The notes under the pieces: generated by a model | Database searches by the model: none | What the model saw: only the letters and a program-made list of their open reading frames with translations | What the model was told of the DNA's origin: nothing | Translations under genes and position numbers: made by a program | NCBI RefSeq assembly: GCF_051859025.1 | Contig: NZ_JBHYGL010000001.1 | Span: 620,001 to 684,000, forward strand | DNA from: Falsiroseomonas sp051859025 | GTDB taxonomy: Bacteria > Pseudomonadota > Alphaproteobacteria > Acetobacterales > Acetobacteraceae | Reading direction: 5' to 3' | Length of the DNA stretch: 64,000 nucleotides | Part shown: piece by piece, positions 15,203 through 22,816 of the stretch | Layout of the letters: the number at the start of each line of letters is the position of its first letter | Numbering within the stretch: the stretch's first letter is position 1

Positions 15203-15224
15203 GATAGTTTAAGCTTAAACTATC
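15203..15224. promoter_or_regulatory. Perfect 22-bp palindromic operator between kynA and the kynureninase-like gene
   Basis: A perfect inverted repeat (half-site GATAGTTTAAG, centre AAGCTT) occupies the middle of the 61-base divergent gap. It is AT-rich against about 70% GC surroundings. The symmetric TTTAAG/CTTAAA arrangement is the type bound by dimeric winged-helix regulators, for example MarR-family repressors of aromatic catabolism. Its location implies co-regulation of both genes; the regulator is not identified. Confidence 0.75.
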
Positions 15225-15242
15225 GCCGGAAGGGAACCGAAT

Positions 15243-16391
15243 ATGCTGGACCTGCGCCCACATTTCACCCGCTTCCTCGGCGCCCGCCCCGGCCGGCTGC
15301 ATGTGGCAGCGCATAGCCACCACCCCTGGCCGGACGCCACCCGCGCGGCGCAGCTGGCGGCCTGGGACGTCGCGGCGGACCACCAGGACGACAAATGGAG
15401 CGTCGTGCTGGGCCAGGCCTGGCAGGACGCGCAGCGCCATGTCGCCCGGCACATCGGCGCACCCGATCCCGCCACCATCGTCTTCGCGCCCAACACGCAT
15501 GAATTCGTCATCCGCATCCTGTCGGGCCTGCCCACCCACCGCCCCGCCCGCATCCTGACCACCGATGGCGAATTCCACTCCCTGTCCCGGCAGTTGGCGC
15601 GGCTGGAGGAGGAGGGTCTCGTTCACGTCACCCGCATCGCCTCCGACCCCGGCCCGGACTGCCTGCCCCGCCTGGCTGAAGCGGCGCGGGCCGGCTTCGA
15701 CCTGGTCTGGACCAGCGAGGTCTTCTTCCACTCCGGCTATGCGCAGGAGGATTTTCGGGAGTTGGCGGAGGCCGCCGGGGACGCCGTGCTGGTGATCGAT
15801 GGCTATCACGGCTTCATGGCGCGCCCGGTCGATATCTCCGCGGTGGCCGGCCGCGCCTTCTACCTTGCCGGCGGCTACAAATACGCCATGGCCGGGGAGG
15901 GCGCCTGCTTCATGCACTGCCCGCCGGGCTGGCTGCCCCGCCCGCGCGCCACGGGATGGTACGCCGCCTTCGGCGCGCTGGCGGCCAGCGATGGCAGCGT
16001 GCCCTATGCCAGCGATGGCTGGCGGATGATGGGGGCGACCTTCGACCCCTCCGGCCTCTACCGCCTCAACGCCGCGATGGAATGGCTGGACGGGCAGGGG
16101 ATCGACACCGCCGCCATCAGCGCCCATGCCCATGCGCTCCAGGCCCGCTTCGTCGAGGGTCTGGCCGGCACGGGCCTCGATCCCGCCCGCCTTGCCGTGC
16201 CCGTCACGGAACGACGGCGCGGCAATTTCCTCGCCTTCGACCTGGATGACGCAGAGGCGTGGCAGGCGCGCCTGGCCGCCGCCGAGATCATCACGGACCG
16301 CCGCGGGCGGCGGCTGCGCTTCGGCTTCGGCCTGTATCACGCCGCGGAGGATGTGGACGCGCTGCTGGACCGCCTCCGACGCCTGCCCTGA
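15243..16391 (+). CDS. Class V aminotransferase-fold PLP enzyme, probable kynureninase
   Basis: A 382-residue fold-type I PLP enzyme. The PLP lysine is in GGYKYAMAGEG, with the aspartate of VIDGYHGFMA contacting the pyridine nitrogen. The N-terminal HVAAHSHHPWPDA and FAPNTHEFV segments fit the kynureninase/cysteine-desulfurase superfamily. Divergence from kynA across a shared operator supports hydrolysis of kynurenine to anthranilate and alanine. It lacks the YLDGNSLG start of textbook kynureninases, so another beta-elimination or transamination role is possible. AAGGGA precedes the ATG. Confidence 0.7.
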   Translation: MLDLRPHFTRFLGARPGRLHVAAHSHHPWPDATRAAQLAAWDVAADHQDDKWSVVLGQAWQDAQRHVARHIGAPDPATIVFAPNTHEFVIRILSGLPTHRPARILTTDGEFHSLSRQLARLEEEGLVHVTRIASDPGPDCLPRLAEAARAGFDLVWTSEVFFHSGYAQEDFRELAEAAGDAVLVIDGYHGFMARPVDISAVAGRAFYLAGGYKYAMAGEGACFMHCPPGWLPRPRATGWYAAFGALAASDGSVPYASDGWRMMGATFDPSGLYRLNAAMEWLDGQGIDTAAISAHAHALQARFVEGLAGTGLDPARLAVPVTERRRGNFLAFDLDDAEAWQARLAAAEIITDRRGRRLRFGFGLYHAAEDVDALLDRLRRLP

Positions 16392-16434
16392 GGGGGGTTG
16401 GCGCTGCCGGTGCCGCTCCCCATGATGGCGGGGC

Positions 16435-17244
16435 ATGAGCGATGACACCGAGGGTACAGCCGCCGTCCGTTCCGTCCTGATGGCGGTGCGGGTGCTCGAA
16501 GCCATGGCCCTGGCCGGCGGGCCGATGCGCGTCTCCGACCTGGCGCGGGACCTCGCCGAACCCAAGGGCCGCGTCCACCGCCACCTCGTCACCCTCCGCC
16601 AGGCCGGGCTGGTGGCGCAGGAGGAGACGACCGAGCGCTACCATCTGACCTGGCGCATGTACCAGATCGGCCAGGCGGCGGGGGAGCAGTTCGACCTGAA
16701 GCGCGTGGCCGAACCCGCCATGCACCGCCTGCGCGATGCCGTGGGGCAATCCGTGCTGCTGGCCGTGCCGACGGGCGGTGACCCGCTGGTGGTCCACTCG
16801 CTGGAGGCGCCGAACAAGGTCTCCATCACCGTCCAGCCCGGCAACCGACCCGCCGCGCATTGCTCAGCGCAGGGGCGCATCATGCTGGCCTTCGGGCCGG
16901 AGGATCTGCGCGCCCGCATCCTGGCCAGCCCGCTGGAGCGCCTGACACCCGACAGCATCACGGACCCCGCCATTCTGCGCGACCGCATGGCCCTGGTCCG
17001 CGACCGGCTTTGGGAAACCGCGCCGGGGGAGGCGCTGACCGGCATCAACGTCCTCGCCGCCCCCTTGTTCGCGGCCGGGGAGGTGCTGGTCGGATCGCTC
17101 GGCATCGTCGGATCCGTGCAGTTCGTGCAGGACCCGGCGCCGCCCGCGATGCTGCAGGCGCTGCACGAAGCCGCGGGCGCCGTCAGCGCCCGCCTCGGTT
17201 CGAACCGCTACCTGGCTTCGGGTGGAACGAAGTCCCGCCAGTAG
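16435..17244 (+). CDS. IclR-family transcriptional regulator
   Basis: A 269-residue regulator with an N-terminal winged helix-turn-helix (about residues 15-75, RVSDLARDLAEPKGRVHRHLVTL) and the C-terminal IclR effector domain (HCSAQGRIMLAF, then LTGINVLAAPLF and LVGSLGIVG). Such proteins control aromatic and organic-acid catabolism. It follows the kynureninase-like gene by 43 bases on the same strand. Its end overlaps by 37 bases the last gene of the convergent hydantoinase operon. It could regulate either side, and no operator can be assigned to it with confidence. Confidence 0.9.
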   Translation: MSDDTEGTAAVRSVLMAVRVLEAMALAGGPMRVSDLARDLAEPKGRVHRHLVTLRQAGLVAQEETTERYHLTWRMYQIGQAAGEQFDLKRVAEPAMHRLRDAVGQSVLLAVPTGGDPLVVHSLEAPNKVSITVQPGNRPAAHCSAQGRIMLAFGPEDLRARILASPLERLTPDSITDPAILRDRMALVRDRLWETAPGEALTGINVLAAPLFAAGEVLVGSLGIVGSVQFVQDPAPPAMLQALHEAAGAVSARLGSNRYLASGGTKSRQ

Positions 17245-18260
17245 CCCGGCCGGTCGGCCTGCACGCCATAGGCGACGCGCCGTTCGGCGGCGAGGCCGAT
17301 GAGGTCCTCGACGCTGCCGCCGGTGCGCACCAGATAGGCGTCGATTTCCGCCACCGCCCGGCGCGCGACACCGAAGCCGCCGGCCATAATGGCGCTGGTC
17401 ATCTCCACTGCGCGGGCGCCGGCCAGCAGGAAGCGCACCACGTCCAGCCCGTCCCGCGCGCCATTGGTGCCCAGCAGCGAGTAATCCGCGCCCACCTTCT
17501 TCCGCGCCTCCGCCAGCCAGCGGCAGGTCAGCGCGAGCGACCACGGGCCACCGATGGCGCCCGCGGTGCCGAGCATCGGCGAGCGCGTCTCGATATCGGG
17601 CACCAGGGCCATGAAGCGACCCATGACGATGGTCGCATCCGCGCCGCCTTCCTTCGCGGCCAAGGCGAGGGCGCCGACATCCTCGCTCTGTCCCGTCAGC
17701 TTGATCCAGAGCGGGATGGAGATCGCGGCGCGGAGTCTGGCCGTGATCTCCCGCACCCGCTTCGCCGCGCGTTCCTGGATGATGGCGCCGGGCACCGCCT
17801 CATCGCCATGCGGCGCGCCGATGTTCAGTTCCAGCACGCGGATGCCCGCGGCCTGGTAGCGGCGCGCCAGGTCGCAGGCCGTGTCGAGGTTGGCGAGGAT
17901 GATGGACCCGATGACGTATTGTCCCGTCTTCGCGGCTTCCCTGTCCTGCGCGGCGACGATGTCGATCCAGTCCTCGCTGGGCGCCTGGTGCAGGCCGGAC
18001 CGGCCGAGCAGCATGGCATCCGGCGGCGGGGCGAAATCCCAGGGGATGGGGTTCCAGCGGCTGTCCAGCAGCACATGGTCGCTGCCATCCAGCTGTCGCT
18101 TCGCGGCCTCGCTCTCATTGATCGACTTGGCGACGACGGCGCCCGCCCCGGTGGCGCGCGCCGCCACCAGCGCGCCCTCCGTCATCGTGTGGTCGCCGGA
18201 GCCGATGATGACGGGGTTGTTGAGCGTGACGCCGCCGACGCGGATGGAAAGGTCAGGCAT
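17208..18260 (-). CDS. Dihydroorotate dehydrogenase-like FMN oxidoreductase
   Basis: A 350-residue TIM-barrel flavoprotein of the dihydroorotate/dihydropyrimidine dehydrogenase superfamily. It has the N-terminal NPVIIGSGDHTMTEG, the FMN-contacting AKSIN and IKLTGQSEDV strands, and a C-terminal LLAGARAVEMTSAI phosphate-binding helix. No Fe-S cluster region is present. It probably reduces or oxidises a cyclic enamide or related ring, but the substrate is unknown. The ATG at 18260 overlaps the end of the cupin gene by 8 bases, making it the last member of the hydantoinase operon. It is not linked to pyrimidine biosynthesis genes. Confidence 0.7.
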   Translation of the reverse strand: MPDLSIRVGGVTLNNPVIIGSGDHTMTEGALVAARATGAGAVVAKSINESEAAKRQLDGSDHVLLDSRWNPIPWDFAPPPDAMLLGRSGLHQAPSEDWIDIVAAQDREAAKTGQYVIGSIILANLDTACDLARRYQAAGIRVLELNIGAPHGDEAVPGAIIQERAAKRVREITARLRAAISIPLWIKLTGQSEDVGALALAAKEGGADATIVMGRFMALVPDIETRSPMLGTAGAIGGPWSLALTCRWLAEARKKVGADYSLLGTNGARDGLDVVRFLLAGARAVEMTSAIMAGGFGVARRAVAEIDAYLVRTGGSVEDLIGLAAERRVAYGVQADRPGYWRDFVPPEAR

Positions 18261-18585
18261 ATTCCGGCCTGGCCGGCGTGAAGACATCGAGGTTCAGCAC
18301 CATCTCATCCCCCACGACGACGCCATGATGCATGGCGTTCGGCGGCACCACCAGCAGGCCCCCCGGGCCGAGGCGATGGACCTCGCCCTCGATATGAAAA
18401 TCGATGGTGCCGGCCATGATGTAGACGATCTGTTCGTTCGGGTGGTTGTGCGGCTTCGGTTCATGCCCGGGATGCAGGCGATGCAGCGCGACGGTCGCGC
18501 CCGCGCCCGTGAAGCCCTTGCGCTCCACGCCGGGGCGGACCGTGGTCCAGGGGATGCTGTTCCAGTCGATCTTCGGGATGTTCAT
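18253..18585 (-). CDS. Cupin-domain protein
   Basis: A 110-residue single-cupin protein with metal-ligand motifs HPGHEPKPHNHPNEQ (first cupin motif, three His and a Glu) and PNAMHHGVVVGDE (second). Small cupins of this kind act as dioxygenases, isomerases or sugar/acid-binding proteins; nothing here fixes the reaction. The ATG shares one base with the stop of the upstream Bug protein (TGATG), so it is coupled within the hydantoinase operon. Confidence 0.82.
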   Translation of the reverse strand: MNIPKIDWNSIPWTTVRPGVERKGFTGAGATVALHRLHPGHEPKPHNHPNEQIVYIMAGTIDFHIEGEVHRLGPGGLLVVPPNAMHHGVVVGDEMVLNLDVFTPARPEYA

Positions 18586-19541
18586 CACTGCTTCTCGATC
18601 CGTGCGGCTTCGATGACTCGGCCCCAGAGGGCGGTTTCGGCGGTGAGCAGCGCATGCAGCGCCTCCGGCGTGCCTGGCGAGGGCTCCACGCCGATCGGCA
18701 GCAGGCGGTCGCGCACATCGGGCATCGCCATCGCGCGCGCGACCTCGGCATTCAGACGGTCGATGATCGGGCGCGGCGTGCCGCGCGGCGCGGCCATGCC
18801 GTTCCAGGTGATGACGTTGTAGTCCGGCAGCCCGGATTCCGCGACAGTCGGCACGTCAGGCAGGATCGACATGCGCCGCGGCGATGTCACTGCCAGCGCC
18901 CGCATCCGCCCGCCGCTGATCTGGCCGAGCGTCGTCGCCGCGACCTCCATCGCCGCCTGCACATCGCCGGAGACGGTGGCGTTGAGCAATTCGCCGGTGG
19001 AGCGATAGGTGACGATCTCCGCCGGGATGCTGCCCATCGACCGCAGCAGCTCCAGCGAAAGATGCAGCGCGGTGCCGACGCTGACGGAGCCGAGATTGAT
19101 CCGCCCGGGATTGGCCCGCGCACCGGCAATCAGGTCCTGGATGTTGCGGTAGGGGGAGTTGGCGGCGACGACGATGGCGTGCGGGAAGCTCGCGATCTGG
19201 GTGACGAAGGCGAAGTCGTCGATGGGGTGGTAGGGCAGTTGCCGGAACAGATGCGGCGCCGTCGCGGCCGTCGCCGTCACCAGCAGCAGCGTATGGCCAT
19301 CGGGGGCCGCGCGCGCCACCGTCTCGCTCGCCACGATCCCGCCGGCGGAGGGGCGGTTCTCGATCACCACGGGCTGGCCCAGCGTCTCGCTGAGCTTCTG
19401 GCCGACGATGCGCGCGGTGGTGTCGCCGACGCCGCCGGGGGCGAAGCCGACGATCCAGCGGATGGGTCGGTTGGGGAATTGCTGCGCCATGGCGGGCAGC
19501 GCGGTGCAGGCCAGCAGGGCCGCAAGCAGAAGGCGCTTCAT
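18585..19541 (-). CDS. Bug/TctC-family periplasmic solute-binding protein
   Basis: A 318-residue protein with a signal peptide (MKRLLLAALLACTALPAMAQ) and the Bug family start FPNRPIRWIVGFAPGGVGDTTAR. ENRPSAGGIVASETVARAAPDGHTLL is the ligand-carboxylate loop. Bug proteins bind carboxylates or related compounds for tripartite tricarboxylate transporters. The chosen start gives an ATGA overlap with the aldolase gene. No TctA or TctB is in this operon, so it must share membrane components or serve as a sensor. Substrate unknown. Confidence 0.92.
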   Translation of the reverse strand: MKRLLLAALLACTALPAMAQQFPNRPIRWIVGFAPGGVGDTTARIVGQKLSETLGQPVVIENRPSAGGIVASETVARAAPDGHTLLLVTATAATAPHLFRQLPYHPIDDFAFVTQIASFPHAIVVAANSPYRNIQDLIAGARANPGRINLGSVSVGTALHLSLELLRSMGSIPAEIVTYRSTGELLNATVSGDVQAAMEVAATTLGQISGGRMRALAVTSPRRMSILPDVPTVAESGLPDYNVITWNGMAAPRGTPRPIIDRLNAEVARAMAMPDVRDRLLPIGVEPSPGTPEALHALLTAETALWGRVIEAARIEKQ

Positions 19542-20257
19542 GGCGTCTCTCCCAGGAATGGCCGGCTTCGGGCGATTTTTCTCTTCAGGAAATCCCAGCG
19601 GAGCCCAAGATTCGCGGCATCCAGCAGGAATTTCTTCGACTGCGCCGCGGCGGCATCGTCCAGCTTCTGCAGCGGCCCCGCAGCAGCAGCGCGCAACTGC
19701 ACATCGGCCGCCCATTCCAGCACCGTCATGCCGATGCAGGCCTCCGCCACGGAGTTGCCTACCACCAGCGCGCCATGGTTCTTCAGCAGCAGGCCACGCT
19801 TCGGGCCGAGCGCCGCGGCGATGGCATCGCCTTCATTGGTATCGAGCACGATGCCGTGGAACTCATCGAACAGCGCGATGTCATCATGGAAGACGGCGCC
19901 GGTCTGGGTGATGGTCTCCAGCGTCATCCCGGCGCAGCCCAGCGCGACGCCCGACTTGCCATGAGTGTGGATGATGCACGTCACATCCGGCCGCGCTCGA
20001 TAGATGCGCGTGTGGATATGGAGAGTCGGGTTCACGCGGCCGCTGCCGCCCGTGGTCTTCAGGTCGAAGTCGGCCTCGATCAGGCCCTCCGCCCGCACCT
20101 CGTCGAAGCCCACGCCCCATTGGTGCGACCAGAAGCGATCCGCACCCGGAAGCCTGGCCGTCAGGTGCCCGGCGATGCCGCTGGCCTGACCATCGGCATC
20201 CAGGATGTGGTAGGCATGCAGCAAATCCTGCTTGAGCAGCGCCTCCGCCTCACTCAC
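19538..20257 (-). CDS. Class II aldolase/adducin-family protein
   Basis: A 239-residue protein of the zinc-dependent fuculose-phosphate aldolase/adducin family. It has GIAGHLTARLPG near the N terminus, the metal-binding HTHGK (two His) in DVTCIIHTHGKSG, and a later KNHGALVVG containing the third His. Members cleave or decarboxylate sugar phosphates and hydroxyacids; many in catabolic operons have unknown substrates. It is coupled by ATGA overlaps to Bug proteins on both sides, so it probably acts on a compound that they import. Confidence 0.85.
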   Translation of the reverse strand: MSEAEALLKQDLLHAYHILDADGQASGIAGHLTARLPGADRFWSHQWGVGFDEVRAEGLIEADFDLKTTGGSGRVNPTLHIHTRIYRARPDVTCIIHTHGKSGVALGCAGMTLETITQTGAVFHDDIALFDEFHGIVLDTNEGDAIAAALGPKRGLLLKNHGALVVGNSVAEACIGMTVLEWAADVQLRAAAAGPLQKLDDAAAAQSKKFLLDAANLGLRWDFLKRKIARSRPFLGETP

Positions 20258-21219
20258 TGCTTCTCTACCCCCGCGAGCTGCGCCATGCGGCCCCAGGCGG
20301 CGACCTCGTTCGGGATCATTGCGCCCAGTTCCTCCGGGCTGCTCGCTTCCGGCAGGCCACCGAGTTCGATGAGGCGCGCGCGGATCTCCGGCACGGCGAG
20401 GGCGCGGCGGATGGCGCGGTTCATCGCCTCGATCTGTGGGCGGGGCGTGTTGGCGGGGAAGACGATCGCGTTCCAGGAACGGACGATGTAGTCGGGCAGC
20501 CCGGACTCTGCGCTGGTGAGCACGTTCGGCAGCGTGGGGAAGCGCGTCGGCGCCGTCACCGCCAGGAGCTTCACGCGCCCCGCCTGCACCTGCGGGAGCG
20601 TCGGCGCCAGCAATTCGCCGGCCACCTGGATCTCTCCGGTCGACAGCGCGGTGATGAGTTCCGGCGAGGACCGGTAGGTCACGGTGGTCATCGGCGCGCC
20701 GGCCATGGCGCGGAACAGTTCCACCCCCAGGTGCTGCGCGTTGCCGACGGCGATGGAGCCGATGTTCAGCGCATTGGGCCGCGCCTTCGCGTAGGCAATC
20801 AGCTCCGCCAGCGTGTTGACGGGCAGCTGCGGATTCACGGCGATGACGTGGTCGTACCAGACCATGCGGCCGACCGGCGCGAAGTCGCGCGTCACGTCGA
20901 AGGGCATGGTGCGGTAGAAGGCGGGGGCGGCCATGTTGCTGGTGGTCAGCAGGTACATGGTGTGGCCATCCGGCGCGGCGCGCGCGACGGCTTCCGCGCT
21001 GATGATCCCGCCGGCGCCAGGCCGGTTGTCCACCACGATGGGCTGGCCGATTTCCGCCTGCATGTGCGGCACCAGCATCCGCACGGTGATGTCCCCCGCG
21101 CCGCCGGCCGCGAAGCCGAGGACGAAGCGGACGGGCCGTGTGAACAGCGCCTGCGCCCGCACCACCGCGGGCATGGCCAGCACCGATGCGCTGCCGAGCA
21201 GCGCGCGCCTTGCGATCAT
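20254..21219 (-). CDS. Bug/TctC-family periplasmic solute-binding protein
   Basis: A 321-residue binding protein with a twin-arginine-like signal (MIARRALLGSASVLAMPAVVRAQ) and family motifs RPVRFVLGFAAGGAGDITVR and DNRPGAGGIISAEAVARAAPDGHTM. A GAGGAAACGACAGGA region precedes the ATG. It is clearly a paralogue of the protein at 18585-19541, with only the aldolase gene between them. Having two Bug proteins in one operon suggests two related ligands or an uptake/sensing split. No TctA/TctB partner is adjacent. Confidence 0.92.
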   Translation of the reverse strand: MIARRALLGSASVLAMPAVVRAQALFTRPVRFVLGFAAGGAGDITVRMLVPHMQAEIGQPIVVDNRPGAGGIISAEAVARAAPDGHTMYLLTTSNMAAPAFYRTMPFDVTRDFAPVGRMVWYDHVIAVNPQLPVNTLAELIAYAKARPNALNIGSIAVGNAQHLGVELFRAMAGAPMTTVTYRSSPELITALSTGEIQVAGELLAPTLPQVQAGRVKLLAVTAPTRFPTLPNVLTSAESGLPDYIVRSWNAIVFPANTPRPQIEAMNRAIRRALAVPEIRARLIELGGLPEASSPEELGAMIPNEVAAWGRMAQLAGVEKQ

Positions 21220-21256
21220 TCCTGTCGTTTCCTCATCTGGCCCCTTTTCGGGACCG

Positions 21257-22816
21257 TTATGCCTTACCGTAGCCGCCGCCGCCGGGCGTTTCCATCAGCA
21301 CTTCGTCGGTGGCCGCCATCGCCATCTTGCGCGCCTCGTTCACCGGCTTGCCGTTCACCAGGAAGCGTCCGGGGAGCCCATCGCCACCGCCTTCCAGCCC
21401 TTCCGGGCCGAGGTCGGTGCGGCTGGCGACCACGTTCAGCAGCCACGGATCGTTGGTCCGCATCCGGTAGCCGATGATCTGGCCATCCCCGCCGGGCATA
21501 CGCCCCGCGCCACCCGATCCGCGGCGAAGCTCCTTGCGCGTAAAGACAATGGGCATCGCCGCTTCCAGCACCTCCACCGGCACCGCCGCGACGCCCGTAG
21601 GGTAGCAGGTGGCAGAAAGGCCGGGCTTCTCCCGCCGCGCGCCCGTGCCGCCGGAGTAGTTGAACATCGAGGAGGTGAAGGGCTGGCCCTCATCATCCCG
21701 GCCCTGGATCTGGATGGTCCAGACGGCGCCCGAACCCTCCGCCAGCACGCGATCCGGCATCACCTGGTGCAGCGCCTTCAGCACGGGGAAGGGAACATAC
21801 ATGCCGACCACGTGCCGCGCATTCACCGGCGCGGGGTAGCGGCAGTTCACGATGCTACCCTCCGGCGCGCGGACCTTCACCGGGAAGAGGCTGCCGAAAT
21901 TGTTGGGCAGATCGGGATCGAGGCAGGCGCGCACGGCGAAATTCGCATAGGCCGCGGTGTAGTTCAGCACGACGTTGATGCCGATCGGCGCTTCCGGCGA
22001 AGACCCCGTGAAGTCGATGACGAGTTCGCCGGCATCGGTATCCACCGTCACCGCCGCCTTCAGCGTCACCTTCAGCCCGCCGGGGACATCGAAGATGCTC
22101 TCGCCATGGAAGGTGCCGGGCGTCAGCTTGCGGATGCTCTCCCGCGTCGCCTCCTCCGATCGTCCGATGATGGCGTCCGACAGCGCCTCGATGTTATCGA
22201 AGCCGGTGCGGTCGCACAGCGCGTTCAGGCGCTCCGCCCCCACGCGCCCCGCCGCCACCTGCGCGGCCAGGTCGCCCGCGACATGGTCGGGGGTGCGGAC
22301 ATTGCGGCGGATGATGTCGAAGAGCAGGGCGTTGGCGACGCCCTTCTCATAGAGCTTCGCCAGCGGAATCCAGAGCCCTTCCTCATGCACGTCCCGCGCG
22401 CCAGCGCCGACGCCGTAGCCGCCGATATCGGTGTGGTGGATGGTGCTGCCGAAGAAGCCGATGCAGGAGCCGCCCCGAAACACAGGCGTCATCACCGTGA
22501 TGTCGAAGAAATGCCCCGCGGAAAGCCAGGGATCATTGGTGATCAGCACATCGCCGGGGGAGAGCGCATCGGGCGGGAAGGCACGGACAAAGTGCTGGCC
22601 GGCGGCGGCCAGGCTGTTGATGTGGCCGGGCGTACCGGTGACGGCCTGCGCCACCATCCGCCCGCGCCGGTCGAACAGCGCGGTGGCGAGGTCCCCCGCC
22701 TCCCGCACGATGGGGCTGAAAGCGATGCGCTGCAGCGCGCGCGCCTGCTCCGTGACGGTGGCGATCAGGTTGGACCACTGAATTTCGAGAGCGATGCCGT
22801 CCAGGGAGGTACTCAT
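21257..22816 (-). CDS. hyuB: Hydantoinase/oxoprolinase subunit B
   Basis: A 519-residue HyuB/oxoprolinase B-family protein. The N-terminal DGIALEIQWSNLIATVTEQA, GHINSLAAAGQHF, NDPWLSAGHFFDITVM and TDIGGYG segments are characteristic, with conserved Asp and His residues expected to bind metal. With subunit A it forms an ATP-dependent amidohydrolase opening hydantoins, 5-oxoproline or related lactams, or an acetone-carboxylase-like carboxylase. Its ATG overlaps the hyuA stop by four bases. A 37-base gap leads to the next gene of the operon. Confidence 0.92.
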   Translation of the reverse strand: MSTSLDGIALEIQWSNLIATVTEQARALQRIAFSPIVREAGDLATALFDRRGRMVAQAVTGTPGHINSLAAAGQHFVRAFPPDALSPGDVLITNDPWLSAGHFFDITVMTPVFRGGSCIGFFGSTIHHTDIGGYGVGAGARDVHEEGLWIPLAKLYEKGVANALLFDIIRRNVRTPDHVAGDLAAQVAAGRVGAERLNALCDRTGFDNIEALSDAIIGRSEEATRESIRKLTPGTFHGESIFDVPGGLKVTLKAAVTVDTDAGELVIDFTGSSPEAPIGINVVLNYTAAYANFAVRACLDPDLPNNFGSLFPVKVRAPEGSIVNCRYPAPVNARHVVGMYVPFPVLKALHQVMPDRVLAEGSGAVWTIQIQGRDDEGQPFTSSMFNYSGGTGARREKPGLSATCYPTGVAAVPVEVLEAAMPIVFTRKELRRGSGGAGRMPGGDGQIIGYRMRTNDPWLLNVVASRTDLGPEGLEGGGDGLPGRFLVNGKPVNEARKMAMAATDEVLMETPGGGGYGKA

